Below, piece by piece: positions 1 through 12,499 of a stretch of DNA of 64,000 nucleotides. The notes below the pieces were generated by a model. It was not told where the DNA came from. It saw nothing but the letters and a program-made list of their open reading frames with translations, and did not search any database. The position numbers and the translations under genes were made by a program. The first letter of the stretch is position 1; each line of letters opens with the position of its first letter. This stretch comes from Prorocentrum cordatum. Its lineage: Eukaryota > Sar > Dinophyceae > Prorocentrales > Prorocentraceae. The stretch covers positions 305,001-369,000 of the forward strand of contig CAUYUJ010022082.1 of NCBI GenBank assembly GCA_963575745.1, read 5' to 3'.

Positions 1-879
1 CGGACCCGGTGCGCCGTTATATGTATATAGACATATATAGACGGATGTGTTTATACACTTGTATATGTGTAAACGTGTAGACACATATACATATGTATAC
101 ATATACCCCCCCCCCTGCCCGCCGCCCCCCAATGGCCCCGCCCACCTCGGTGATATCGAGGGGTAGCTTGTACAACTCCCGGGGGACCTCCAAGAGGGCC
201 CAGGAAGGTTTTCAACACGGCCCAAGAGGCCTCCAAGGTGGGCCAAGAAAGCCCCGAGACGACTAAAGAACGCTGAAAGGTAGCCAAGATGGAGTCAAGT
301 AGGCCCAGGAGGGCTCTCAAACACCCCGAGAGGGCGCCAAGACGTCATCACCCCCCTCGCGGACGCATTGTCGGATCTCAGAGGTGCCCCCAAGCGCGCC
401 GGCGCACGCTTGGCGTGGCATGGCGCATACGAGGCCTCTGCTCACGGAGATTAGCCAGGAACCGACCGTCCCGGCATTCCGTCTACCACGAAATGGTCTG
501 AGAACAACGGATTTGCGTCTGAGGAGGAAGCAGTGCTCTTAGAGCGCAGTGCCGCTGTACTGAAGCAGCTCGGTCTGGGCCAGACATGTTTGAAGAATAC
601 TTCGCGCAAACCGAAAAACGTTCTCAGGACATTCTTTGGTGGGCCTGCTGGAGGAGAGGCGCTGCCCTGCCGCCGGCCAGGCCGCTCGGCAGCGTCCGCC
701 ACCCGCCGAGCCTGCGACCCGATCCCCCCCTCTGCCCCTTCATCGCCGGGAGGGGGGCGCGCGGCGGCGGGGCGGCGGGCGCACCCGTCGCCGAGGCGCG
801 CGAGGAGGCTGCGGGGGAACAGGCGGCCCTCCCCATCCTGTCGCGGCGCGGGGGGGCGGGAGCGGCGAGGGAGGGTGAT

Positions 880-880
<1 letters not shown>
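1..880. other. No gene seen; AT microsatellite, C-run and CCAAGAGGCC-type repeat
   Basis: Positions 20-112 are a TA/CA-rich microsatellite followed by a run of C. About 180-345 is the first of several degenerate arrays built on a 10-11 bp CCAAGAGGCCC-like motif. Positions 345-880 are GC-rich. Open frames there have no conserved motif and lie opposite or beside the GAT tract that follows. Confidence 0.6.
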
Positions 881-1446
<566 letters not shown>

Positions 1447-3290
1447 GCGATCGGCTGCAAACTTACAGGCGTCAGGAGAAGGGCTCATTTACCGCGCTGG
1501 TTCTGAATTCACGCACGGCCGTGATGAGGGCCCGAGGCCCCCTCAGGGGCCACGGCAACGCCCCCGGGCCCACGCGGGCCCAAGCCAACGCCGCCCAGCA
1601 TTCAAGCTGAATCCAGCCGAGAGGGAGGGAGTGCGCCCATGGGCAGGCCGCCCACACGGAACGGGCCAAGGGCCCTTGGCCACAAGCGGCCAACACGGAG
1701 GCGGCGCGCCAGGCCAGGAAGGCGGGCCGCGCCGCAGAGCGAGGAGCCGAACCCGACGTGGCGACGGCCCCAGGAGCGGGACGGAGAAGAGAGAAAGTGC
1801 GCGGGGCGCTTTTGGCTCGCGCTCGAGGCTGGGTGCCAGCAACAGGGTCCAGGGTGGAGGAGCGAGGCCCAGATCTCATACGAGGCTCATGTTCAATCCT
1901 GGCGTCGTTCCTCGATTCCGGCCCCTGGGGCCATTTGTCGGGCGCTGGGGTCATCACAAATTCGCCGGCCCAACGGGCCAGAGGCGTGCTAAGATCTCCG
2001 GTAACTGGTAAACAGTATATCTAATTCGCGCGCGCGCGCGAAGCGGCCACTGGGGGTCCCTGGATGAAAGTACCCCGGGAGAAGCCCGGGCACTCTGGGC
2101 CAGAGATGGCTGTCCTCCTGGGTGCGGCGTTTCAGGCGCCCCAGAGCGCTCCAAGAGGACCCAAAGAGGCCCCCAAGACGGTCCAAGAGGTCTCCGAGTC
2201 GCCGACCGATTCGTCCACGACGCCCGAGATGGCCTCCAGACGGCCGAAGACGCCTCCAAGACGCCCAAAGAGGCGTCCTGAGAAGGACCCGAGAGGCAAA
2301 CATCATAAATCCCCCTCAATTTGGGCGTTCTCGCCTTGTCGGCTTCCCGGCGCTCCAAGACGGCCCAAGATCGCCCCCAAAGGCCTGAAACAGGGCAGCG
2401 GCCCAAGGGGCCTCCAAGACAGTTCCAACAGGTGGCCTAGACGGGGGACCCGAACGGATATTTCCAGCCCTCGGCCCCCAAGAGGCCCTCAAGAGCCAAG
2501 GAAGCCACAAGAGGGGCACCCAAGGAAGCCCCCAAGAGGCCCCAAGAGGCCCCCGAGAGGTCCCCAAGAGGCCCCCGAGAGGTCCCCAGAGGCCTTCGTG
2601 AGGCCCCAGGAGGCCCCAAAACTACCGCCAATAGGCCCCCGAGATGCCCCCGAAGGACCCCAAAAAGCCTCCTGCGATCCTCCCCGACCATGTTCAACTC
2701 GTATGAAGGCGGACCTAGGATCCCGCAAGAATCGTCGTAGAGCGGGCCAAATCAAGTCCAGCAACGAACGCGCGGGCAAAAGCTAGCGATGCCACATGAC
2801 GGGCCGTCAGAATGAACGAAGCGATCCGCCGCCCCACCAGGTACGGCGTGTGGGTCTCCACCGCATGATCTGCATAAGTGCTGTCTGTGAGTCCTCTCAC
2901 TCGCGCACTCTTCATACCAACCCCTGCCCTTGAGCCCTCACCCCTCCTAGGGTCCTCCCCCAAGTCCGCTCATTCCGCTAGCCCGGGCGCCCCAGCTACG
3001 GACTGGCCGCCCTCTGGCCGCCACTTCCGCCTCAAAATGATTCACTTTTCACGTGCCCTGTTTCCGGGCGCCGCGGGGCGCTTTCAAACACCTCTCTGGG
3101 AGCCCACTGGGCGTAGGGTTCGCATGTGACCTCCTATTGCCTGTCCTTTCGCCTCCCTTCGGCCGTTCCGGATGCTATCCACCTCTCTTCGGCTCACATA
3201 ACCCAGGAAACCCAACAACTAAAAAACAAGGTGAACACATATAGGATGTTGATAATTATTGTTTTTTCGGGCTTCTCGCTTCTCCTTGCG
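1447..3290. repeat. GC-rich spacer with a CCAAGAGGCC array (about 2120-2690)
   Basis: About 2120-2690 is a degenerate tandem array of an 10-11 bp motif close to CCAAGAGGCCC, with CCAAGACGGCCC as a variant. Open frames across it are repetitive (RGPKRPP-like) and are repeat shadows. A short CG dinucleotide run lies at about 2028-2042. I see no gene in the flanks. Confidence 0.7.
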
Positions 3291-3790
3291 TATCTCTTGG
3301 AGCTCCCCTGCAACTCTGCGGGCTCTTGCGGCCAGCTTCCACCCTGCGGATTCTCTCTGCGGCCGTCCTCACAACCTCTCGGGTCCTTCTCGGCCATCTG
3401 GGCGCCTTCTTGGCGCTTTTTTCGGCCGTCTGGGGCGCCCCCTGAGGACCCACTGGGAGCTTTTCCAGGAGCCAAAAACTAACTGGGAATGTTCCTTTCT
3501 GCCTTTCCGTATCCCTATTCAGTTTCACCCGCAATTCTCTAAACCTTCGGCTGCCCAGTTCGGTGTTTTCCGCAACCTCCTCGAATCCTGTTCGGCAGTT
3601 TCCCGTCGCTGCCCTCCGGGACCGCTTTCGACCCCCCTCGCAATCTGGGATCATTTCAAACCCATTCGGCCCCATTTCCAAAGCCTCATGCGGCCTTGTT
3701 GGGCCGTCTGTTCGGACATGTTGGACTCTATGGCGCCGTCTTGGCCCCCCCATTCCCACGGGGCCACGATCCCGAAAAGGTGGGGCGGCG
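3290..3790. repeat. CCAAGAGGCC-type array, opposite orientation
   Basis: The same motif family appears here as its reverse complement (GGGCCGTCTTGG and GGCCTCTTGG variants). It is more diverged than the array at 2.1-2.7 kb. Sequence from 3790 to about 5040 is GC-rich, with no recognisable gene. Confidence 0.6.
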
Positions 3791-5039
3791 GTGTCTGCCC
3801 CCTCAGGGGCGTTCAATTAAACAACTCCGTGGCTAACAACCACCGTCGGGCAGTGAGTCGGGACCTCTGGGGCTGCGGATTGACAGAAAACGCATCGGCG
3901 GATGTCAGGAATGGGGGAGAAGGGGGCCCCGTCCAGGCCAGTCCGTTCCTGGGAGTCCGAGCGCCCGAGGGCGCCACTGCTCTCCAAGCTTCCGAGCGTT
4001 GCGCCCACGCCTCCATGCTTTTCACAAGCGCGAAGAAGCCGTGTGGCGAGGAGGGGAAATGGAGGGGGAGGGAGGGGGGTGAAACAGACAGAGCAGCTCA
4101 GCCGGAGCTGCTGCACGAATTAGCCCTAATCGGGCGGCCCAGCCAGCGTCGCTAGCCGCCAGCGCAGCGCGGCGCGCCAAGCCGCTTCGGCCCCCCCGGC
4201 CCTCCCCGCAGGTACCAGCACCAGCGCAGCGGCGTGAGGCGGCAGCGAGACAGCCCAGCTAAGGCATGGCTGGGCCGCCAGCACCTGCCAGCGTGGAGCA
4301 GCCGCGCCGCACTGGAGACAGGCGACCCAACCGGGGCCTTGCGAGGTTACGTGCGGCGCCCAGGCGCCACCTCCGAAAAGGGCCCTGGCGGCCTCGGCTG
4401 CGCCTCGCTGCGGCAGGCCTTGCCCCTCTGTCCACGGCCGCCAGGGGCGCGGAGGCGGCCGCCCGGCGGGCTCGCCAGCCGCTGCCGTTCGAACTGGTGC
4501 GCCCGCTGAGAAAGCCCGCCACGTCGGCGCTCCCGTCCAGCGCCGGCGCACTCGGGGGCCGCCCGGCCCCTCGCTCTCTTGGTTCGCCCGCAGCGCGGCC
4601 AGCTCAACGGCCGCCAGCAGCCGGTGGAGCACCCAAAGCGCGTGCAGCTGCACCTGCCGCTGCGTGCAGAGAGCCGACGCGGGGGGCTGGGCGCGCACCG
4701 CGGCCCCCGCCAGCTCGTCGGCCCAGGCCTCCATGCACACTTGGGCACCGCTCGCGCCGCCCCTCCAGGGCGACCGCGAGAAGGAGAGAGTGGGAAGGGG
4801 GGGAGGGTCCAAGCACCAGGTGCAGTATTTTCATGTTCCTCGGGCCGTCCGTAAGCGGCACGCCTCCTGGGGAGTTCAGAATGCAGCGCTAACGTGTAGA
4901 CTGGGCCAGTGCACGCGGGTGTGTTGTGCACTGCATGACTCAGCCTTTCAATGCCAGCAGTGCCCGCAGTGGAGGAGGGTGGAGGGCGAGGAAAAGAAAG
5001 GGGGGAGGGACGAGGAGGAAGGTAAGGCAGGATTATGAG

Positions 5040-5960
5040 GTGTTTGATTTTGTTCGGGCGTAGCCTGGACCTGTGCATTGCAAACAACGTGCCTGGCTGG
5101 TCGCGCCCGCTAAAAGGTCGATGAATGTTCGCCCGCCCAATGCGCAAACTACGGCGCAATCAATAGTAGATCGCGTCATTTTCAGCAGCAGCGTGCGCAG
5201 CCTTTGGCGTGAACCCAAGGCGGGTCGTTGTATTGTCGGCCGCCGAGTACGCAACCCTGTAGCAGGGAGTTTCATGTTCGGCCGGAGAGTGTACAGACGT
5301 TGGCGGAGAAACCAACAGCACGCATATGATGATACTCGGCCGCCGAGGGTCCAACCCATGGTGCACCCAATAGCGGGAAGTTTTATGTTCGGCCGCCGAA
5401 TGTGCAGCCTTAGGCGCAACCGATACCAGGCTGCTTTTCATTAACAAAAACTCGGTCGCAAAGTGCACATCACATGACACAACCCATATCATGTCGCTGC
5501 TGTCTGGCCGCCGGATGCGCAAACAATGGCACAACCAATAGCAGGCCGCAATGCGTTCGGTCGCCGAGTGCGCAACCAGTGGCGCAATCCATAGCAGCAG
5601 ACCGTTAATGTTATCACCAGCCGCAATGGCAGGCCATTTTGCTTTCGGCCGCAGAGTGCGCAGCCTTTGGCACAATCAATGGAGGGTCGTTGTATGTTCG
5701 GCAACCTAGTGCGCACCACATGGCGCAACCAACAGCGTGCACACCCCACGGCTCAACCTACGACGCAAACCAATAATTAGCTCATGGAGACACCGATGGA
5801 TGACGCAACCAATGTGGCAACCCGTGGCACAACATGACGGGTAGCGCAACCCATGTATGGCGCAACCCCTGGCGCAACACATGGATCACGCAGCCCATGG
5901 CGAAATCCATGGAGCAACCCATGGATGCTGCAACCCATGGTGCACCCCATGGGCCGTGCA
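5040..5960. repeat. Degenerate tandem repeat, TTCGGCCGCCGAGTGCGCAACC type
   Basis: Roughly ten imperfect copies of a ~60-70 bp unit. Each contains a TTCGGCCGCCGA core, then TGCGCAACC and an ATGGCGCAACCAATAGCAG-like tail. From about 5790 to 5960 it passes into a shorter repeat built on GCAACCCATGG. Frames across it read as repeated LRTRRP-like peptides, which is expected of a tandem repeat and not of a gene. Confidence 0.75.
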
Positions 5961-6419
5961 CCCTCAGGCAGCTCCTTCGGGGCTGAATCCGATTCATGCT
6001 CGCAGTTTGGGCAGGCGGTGCGGCCCAAGCGGCGAGCTGTCGCTGCGCTCGTCGGGGGCCTCTCAGGGCCTCCTTCGGCCTCTGGGCCCCTTAGGGGGCC
6101 ACGTCGCACCGGCTGGAACCGCCTCGAGATCTTGGTTGGAAAGCGCTGGTGGAGAGGCCTGGGGGTGGACTTCGAGGGAGAGGGGTTGGAAGGAGGAGCA
6201 GGATGATGAGGAGCACCACGCCCTTTGGGGAAGCGATCGCGCATTCGCACATGCATCAACACAAAGCGAGTTAGACCTCGCAAGACTCTCCGAGTTCGGG
6301 CGCGGCGGCTTCCCTTCGTCTCTTGTCCAGCACCCGTTTCCCAAGGCGCTCCGCTCCGCAGAATATAAGGATGAGGAGGAGGAAAGAATGACGAGGGGGG
6401 CTCGACTTTGAGGGAGGTG

Positions 6420-7080
6420 GCGGAGTGGAAATGAGGAGGAAGGCGAGGAGTGAGGAGGAGGAGGATAAGGAGGAGGAGCGATGAGGAGAAGTGAGGACCA
6501 GAGTGAATCCAAGATGCATCAAAGACGCTGCATACACCCTCCCGTCCCCAGCGTCCTTCTCAAGCATCAGCGCATGTATCCCATTCCACTGCGGGAAGCA
6601 CTATCCCTGACAGACGAACGCCCCGTAGGCCTGCCATTCAGGCGAGACCATGCGTGTTAAGAATGAACCTTCCTCCTGTTCTGGATAAGCGAAAAGCATC
6701 CAAGTCAAGGACGTGCCCATCGATTACTCCACTTTGAAAATAATGTGCCCTCCATCCACGTCAACGCCGCGTGCACAGATTCAGCGAGAGAGAGAGAGAG
6801 AGAGAGAGCCGCTACAAACAAGAGAAGCCCTCCATCCGTGTATCGTACTGTGGCAGGCGTTCGAACGTTCGAACTTCGAGACATAACATTTTAGGGATGT
6901 GAGGGATGATCAAGACGATTGCGCGCGGCGCAAATGCGAGAGCCGCAGTTGGGAAACGATTGGCCGTCCATCTTTGTGACTGCTGGATGTAATGAAGACG
7001 ACTGTGCACGGCGCGAAGGCGAGGGTGCAAACGACTGCCCTTCAATCCTTGTAGCTGTCGGAGGTGTTTAGCTTCGGAGA
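6420..7080 (+). repeat. Composite dispersed repeat, copy A
   Basis: It begins with a GGA-rich tract, then a head segment (GACCAGAGTGAA...ATGCATCAA...TGCATACACCC), a TGCCATTCAGGCGAGACC block at 6632-6649, and about three imperfect ~95-bp units (CCATCTTTG...GACTGTGCACGGCGCGAAGGCGAG). Related copies lie near 26.4, 30 and 39 kb. A (GA)n run sits at about 6786-6808. Confidence 0.65.
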
Positions 7081-7559
7081 AAGAAACGCATACCAACTAC
7101 ATCTCACATGACACGCACAGTCCGGCTCACGGACGGACGCGTCTGATGGTGCGGCAGGGGGGGCACATCCAAGTAAAACATGAGGGGGGAAGGAAGATGA
7201 GGAGGAGGAGGCGGAGGAAGACGATAATGAGAGGATGAGGAGTAGAATGAGGAGGAGCAACCCGAAGGAAGACGATGGCGAGGACGAAACGGAGGAGGAG
7301 AAGGATGAGCAACGAGGAGGTAAGACGAGAGAGAGGGAGGAGGGACAGAGGAAGGAGAAGGAGAAGCAGGAGAGGAACACTGGTCTCCAACGTATTCCAG
7401 AGGGGGGGGGCCTGAGGTTTTAGACAGAGGAGGCTCTAGAGCCTGAGGTGGGTGGGGGGGGATGCGGGAGGAGCAGGTGGAGGGAGTAGGGAGCAGAAGG
7501 AAGAAGAAGCAGGGAGAAAGAGGGGAGGAGACGAAGGAGGGATGAGTAGGAGGAGGAGG

Positions 7560-7777
7560 AGGAGGAGGAATGATGGTGATGATGATGCTGATGCTGATGC
7601 TAATGCGGAAGATGTTGTATTTAAAGATGGTGGTGATACAGTCGACGTTGATGCTGTTGATGATGATACTGATGATGATGATGCTGATAATGATAATGAT
7701 GGTGACGATGATGATGATGATGATGGTGATGATGGTGACGATGATGATAATGATGATGGTGATGATGGTGATGATGG

Positions 7778-7812
<35 letters not shown>

Positions 7813-7830
7813 CTGATGATGATGATGACG
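7560..7830. repeat. Second (GAT)n tract
   Basis: An imperfect GAT/GCT/GGT triplet tract that ends in a near-perfect GAT run. The flanks (7180-7560, 7830-8540) are GGA-rich and very purine-biased. All open frames here are low-complexity, and I see no gene in 7080-8836. A short CCT run lies at about 8681-8716. Confidence 0.9.
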
Positions 7831-8836
7831 GGAGGAGGGAGGGGGGGAGGAGGAGGAGGTGAGGAACGCGGGGCGCCGTCTCTTCAAAACGAGGACCCAA
7901 CACCACATGATGGTTGGGAAAAAGAGGATGGCGCATGGATGAGAAGGAGGAGGGAGCAGGGTGGAAGATGAGGTGCAGGGACGAGAAGTACGGCGGAGGA
8001 AGAGGAGGTGGAGGATGAATGATTCTGACGTGTTTGGGTTTCTCTTGGGCCTCAGAAAGGGGGAGGGGAGGGACCGTCACCACGGCTGGATCCACTCAGA
8101 GGTCCTGGTCAGAAAAGCTCTGGAGAGATCTGGGGCTAAATTTTGACTGAGAGGGGGGAGTGAGAGGAGGAGGATGAGGAGGAGGAATGAGGAACATGAG
8201 GAGGGGCATGAACGGAAGAAGGACCAGGGAGGATGAGCAGGAGGAGGGATGAGGGAGAACGAGGGAGGAGGAGGAGGAGGAGGTTTAAAATGAGAAGGGA
8301 TGGAGGAAGAAAGAGGGGGGACGAAGAGGAGAGAAGCCGAATGTTTCGAAAAGCCTTCTGGGATGTTAAAGGTTGTATGGACTTATGGGGACGTCAGGGG
8401 GGAAGCAAGACGAGCGGAAGAGGAGGAGAAGGAGAAAAAGGGGAAGGAGAGGGACAAGGATGACTACTGTTTGGGATGTTAGAAAGCCTTCCAAGGTGTG
8501 CCCAGGAGGCTCTACAAGGCTGTTAGCGCAGTCTAGGGGCCAGGGTGAAAACGACAGGAGGAGGGACGAGGGGGAACGATTAGGGGCCCGAGACGTCATC
8601 GTAAAACGGCCTTGGCCCCCAGACCACTCTCATCAAACGTTCACCTCCCGCCCTCTCCCTCCTCCATATTTGTACTCTTCCCCCCCTCCTCCTCCTCCTC
8701 CTCCTCCTCCTCCTCCCCTCCTGGAATCACTTTTCTGCTCAATGGGCCGCGTTCTCACAGGACAGCGTCGGGGCTGCGAACAACGGGGGTACGATGAGGA
8801 GGAGCAGCAGAGGAGGCGCCCGCCGCGGTCACAATG

Positions 8837-11800
8837 TCACAACTCCACCCCGGGCCCGGCCTCCGGGTCCCGCCCCTCGCCGAGGGGCGCGTCGTCCTTC
8901 CCCTTGATTGCCAGCAGCTCCACCTTTAGAGGAAGAGAAGCCTGCATAAGCATAAACGTTCGGAGGTCCGTCCGAGTTTCTTCTGGTATTGGAGGGCAGC
9001 AGGAGCGCCCTCATAGTACAGTAAGCACCCCAGCGAGCGAAGCCCTTTACTGGCTGTCAGTAGCGCGAGCTTTTTACGACAAACGGCTCGATCAGTTTTC
9101 TATTGTTTCGATACCAGAATCACATAGGTGTCATAATTCGCAAACGCACATTAGGAAGGGATCAAACAGGGCAAGGCTGCTGAGTAAACGCCCAGGGCTG
9201 TTTAGGACGCCGTTTTTGGGGGTCGGGGTGGATCTTTCCCCCTTGAAGGATCTGCGCTGGATCCCCCTCCCTGGCGTTCGAAGCGTGCCAGGACTGGCGC
9301 CAGAGGCACCGCCAGGGGGGCCGACCGCCTATCCAAGAAATCCGCGCGGAGCTCCGAAAATTCATATTTGTGCAACTTGCTATTCTCCGATGCTCCTGGT
9401 CCTGGCCGATGCCACCACTCCCTGGACCTATCCCAGGGTGCGTTCTGAACAGAACTTCGAGGCGACTTCATCTGTGGCGACGAGGGCCTCCCAGGAGGCC
9501 AGGAGGCCCGAGAGGAAGGAAACGCGAGAAGGGCAGCGGCATCGGTATCTTTGCTTCTTCGAGCCTTGAAGATGAGGGTCGCGTTCGGCCCCACGCCCCT
9601 CGGGCGCCGGTCGGGGTTGTCGTTGCCGGCGAAGCCGAGCACCTGCGGCACGTAGAGCTCCCAGAGGGCGCCGCGCACCATGAGCGGCAGCGCCAGCGCC
9701 CAGAAGCTGCCTGCGGACTTCGGGGTGAAGGTCACGTTCCTGAAGGAAGGAGCACCCAGAGGCCACCCAACTCCGCGCATCGCGCCCTGCGGCACGCGAC
9801 GCGCGGGTACATTGGCGCCCTCGCGCCGCCCGCCCTGGAGAAGGGCAGCCGCCCTGGCCCAGACCGCGACGTGCGAAGCGCGAATAGCTTCGCGCCCCTG
9901 GGAGTGACCTAGAACGCCTGCATGACACACCCTTGCGGCAGAAAACGCCAGACAGTTTTTCTACATGGGCCAGAGAGGTGCGCATGTATCATAGATGCCG
10001 ATACGATGGGAAGCCATGGAAGGCCAAGGGAGACAATGGCGCCCGAACCATTCCAGGTCCGGCGATCCCCGCGCTCGGCTTCTTAGAAACATTATGCAAG
10101 TATGACCTGACAGACAAGCTGTTTAGGCAATTGTCGGAGCTCCGCGTGGAGATCCTGGATCGGCACTGGGCCGCCCTGGCGGCGCCTCCCGCGCCGCCTC
10201 TGAGGGGAGGAACCACCGCCGATCCTAGGAATCCGCGTGGAGCTGCGAAAGGCTAGTATGTTTATGGAGGGGGCTGTGGGTGCGTGTGGTGTGATAGAGG
10301 TCCCCGCTCGAACGGAAGCCTTCCCCGGGGTCCGACAACCCGCACCCATGCATTGCCTGTCCTCCTCCCTCCGACCCCCTATGCGTGTGTGTGTGTGTGT
10401 GTGTTGTGTGTTGTGTGTGTTGTGTGTTGTGTGTGTTGTGTGTGTTGTGTGTGTGCATGTGTGTGTGCGTTGTTCGTTATGCTTACGTACGTGTTTCTTC
10501 ATCGAGCTCCTGCCCTTCTCCCAACTGTCGTCGAAGACGAAGCCTCCCCGGCACGGCTCTGGACCCGACTGGATCTCGCAATCGATGGTGGAGCCGCGGT
10601 AGTGCACCGTGCAGATGTCCTCGCTGCCAGGACGGATCGACCCGGCACCAGGGCGTAGGACCTTTTCTCAGGAGACTTAAAAGAAGCATCGTTAATCATA
10701 AGCTTTTCTGGATTTATTGAATCGGGGCTGGAGCGCGCCAGGAGCGGCGCCATAGGCGCCGCCAGAGGGTCCAGCTCTGATCAACTAAAATCCGCGCGTA
10801 CCTTCGAAAGTGTACGTTTATGCCGCTGTGCTTCATCTTCGAACCTTGTACTGCAGGCCCCGCTTCAGCTGCACGACGCCGTCCCTGGCAGGGCGACGAG
10901 ATCTATCCATGCCCACCGCTCCTGGGCCCACTATTGGCCTGGCCAGGGACAGTGGCTGCGCTTGTGGGCCTCAAAAGAACCGTGCGGTGCCATACTGTCG
11001 TGCGGTGATCTCGAAATCCCGAAGGACCTCACCGCACAGTCCATCACTGCACGTTTCTTGGGGCCGCAGACATCTTCGGAGACCGACTGGAACCCCAAGC
11101 CAACCCGAATCCCCACTGACTCAGCACCGTTCGGGGGCCCCCACAGAGCTCACCACCCGTCGACGACGCACAGCACAAACCTGGGTCGGCCAGGGCCCTG
11201 TCGCGAAGCCCGGCCGGCCGCTTAGCAGCTCCCGGACCCTGGCCAGCGGAGGGCGGAAAAGGCGAATCGGCCCCACGTGGCCCCCAAGCCCGGGTCAGCC
11301 AGAGGGAATTGGCTGGCTGAACCTCGTTGCGTGAGCCCGGGCCCGGCCTGGCCCCGTTCGCCTGGAGGAATTCCGACCATCCCCCTCTGACGTCGCCCGC
11401 GGGCTGAAGGTCATAATTCGGCTCTCCGCCGTCCGTTCGAGACGATCCAGGCACCCCCGGACAGCCCTCGGCCCTCGGCACCAGGCCACCGCACGTTTCG
11501 CCAGGGCTCCCGCCCAGAGGTGCGATGTCTGAATTGTTTCAATTCTGGAATACCCAGAAGTCCCTCCCCAGGACCAATTTCTCATCATGTGTCGCTTTTG
11601 TTGACAGTCCCCGGCGAGGGCCCCCAGAGGCCCAAAACTGTACAAAAAAACTGCTGCCCGGATTTTTTCAGGACGGGAGCCCCGAGCCCGGCCTGGCCCC
11701 GTTCTCACGGAGGAACTCCGCCCCGGACGCGGCCGCCGCCTCGCCCTCCAGGCGCGCCTCGCGGCGCGCGCGGCTCGCCGCCATCGGCGCGCGGCTCTCG

Positions 11801-12294
11801 CTCCACAGGCCCTCGTCGCACAGCGCCCGCTTCCGCTTCCCGCGCTTCTTGAGGCACACGGCCTCGCGCACCGCCGCCGCGGCCGCGTCGGCCGCGCCGC
11901 CGGCACTGGCCCCCTCCGAGGCGGCCCGCCGCAGCGCGGCCTCGAAGTCGTCGAAGAAGTCCGCCAGCTGCCGCCCGCACTCCAGCGCCATCTCGCCGCC
12001 GCCCAGGCCGGCCCGCTGCGCAAACGCCTCCATCTCGCCGCCTTTCTCACGGAAGTGCCGGCACAGGTCCGCCTCCCCGAGCGCCCCCTCCACCGCCGCG
12101 GCCAGGCGGAAGCTGCGGTCTGTGGAGCGGTCCAGCCGGTCCAGAACCGCCTCGTGCAGCTGCGTGGCCAGCAGCTGGCACGTCTCGCAGCGCAGGGCTC
12201 CCTTGTCGCCGCCTCTGGGCCGGCCCGCGCCAGGGCCCGCCACGCAGAGCAGCACCGCAGCGACCAGCGTGCTGGCCGGCGCGCCCGGACGCAT
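8837..12294 (-). CDS. Secretory FKBP-type peptidyl-prolyl isomerase with Cys-rich N-terminal domain, five exons
   Basis: Proposed exons are 12294-11693, 10884-10845, 10661-10510, 9739-9565 and 8923-8837. Together they make 1056 nt, 351 residues plus TGA, in one frame. Residues 1-24 look like a signal peptide. Residues 36-159 hold six Cys (36, 39, 78, 106, 147, 159) starting with CETC, in a saposin/canopy-like arrangement. Residues about 202-330 are an FKBP domain: GLQYKVL, TVHYRG, FDDSWEKG, the segment ending FWALALPLM, LWELYVP and NATLIFKVELL are the family signature in order. FKBPs catalyse prolyl cis-trans isomerisation; the signal peptide suggests the ER. The usual Val-Ile before the active-site Trp reads Ala-Gly-Ser-Phe-Trp, and the usual Tyr of the YG loop is Phe, so activity may be altered. 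The C-terminus is GVEL, not KDEL. The start is the first ATG before the signal peptide. Junctions use GC and GA donors as well as GT. Confidence 0.88.
8924..10844 (-). repeat. Inverted-repeat (introner/MITE-like) elements inside FKBP introns
   Basis: Introns 10662-10844, 9740-10509 and 8924-9564 each contain related inverted-repeat arms of the form CATAAACG...TTCGGAGCTCCGCGCGGATTTCTTGGAT. Arms are visible at about 10110-10175 against 10225-10262, at 8950-8995 against 9330-9375, and, more diverged, at both ends of the 183-nt intron. Between the arms lies a GC-rich CGCCAGGAGCGGCGCC-like loop. Known biology: introners are DNA transposons that create introns and duplicate their target site at both junctions. 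Here the exon junctions carry AAGGT, CAGGA and AAGG duplications. The family assignment is my inference. Confidence 0.65.
10383..10455. repeat. (GT)n/(TGTTG) microsatellite in FKBP intron 3
   Basis: An alternating GT run broken by TTG, lying between the two central exons of the FKBP gene, so it is intronic. Both strands stay open here only because of the repeat. Confidence 0.9.
10845..10884 (-). other. 40-nt micro-exon 2 of the FKBP gene
   Basis: This very short exon encodes DGVVQLKRGLQYK, the classic lead-in to an FKBP domain, so family conservation supports it despite its size. Upstream the acceptor reads CCTGCCAG. Downstream AAG is followed by a GT donor. The junctions share GCCAGG with exon 1 and AAGGT with exon 3. 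Confidence 0.85.
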
Positions 12295-12499
12295 CCCGCC
12301 GCGCCAGCGCCCGCCGGCTGGCTCAGTGGCCGCCGCCCGGCGGGCGGGGTGGGCGCCGCCCGCCGCGCGCCCGGCGATGGGCCAGCATGGGTACGGAGGC
12401 GAAGGCCGGAGGAGGAGGAGGAGGGGGAAAAGAAAGAGGAACAGAAGGATGAGGAGGTAGAGGCACGAACTAGCCTGGCGAAAGTCAACCTAAGCAACA

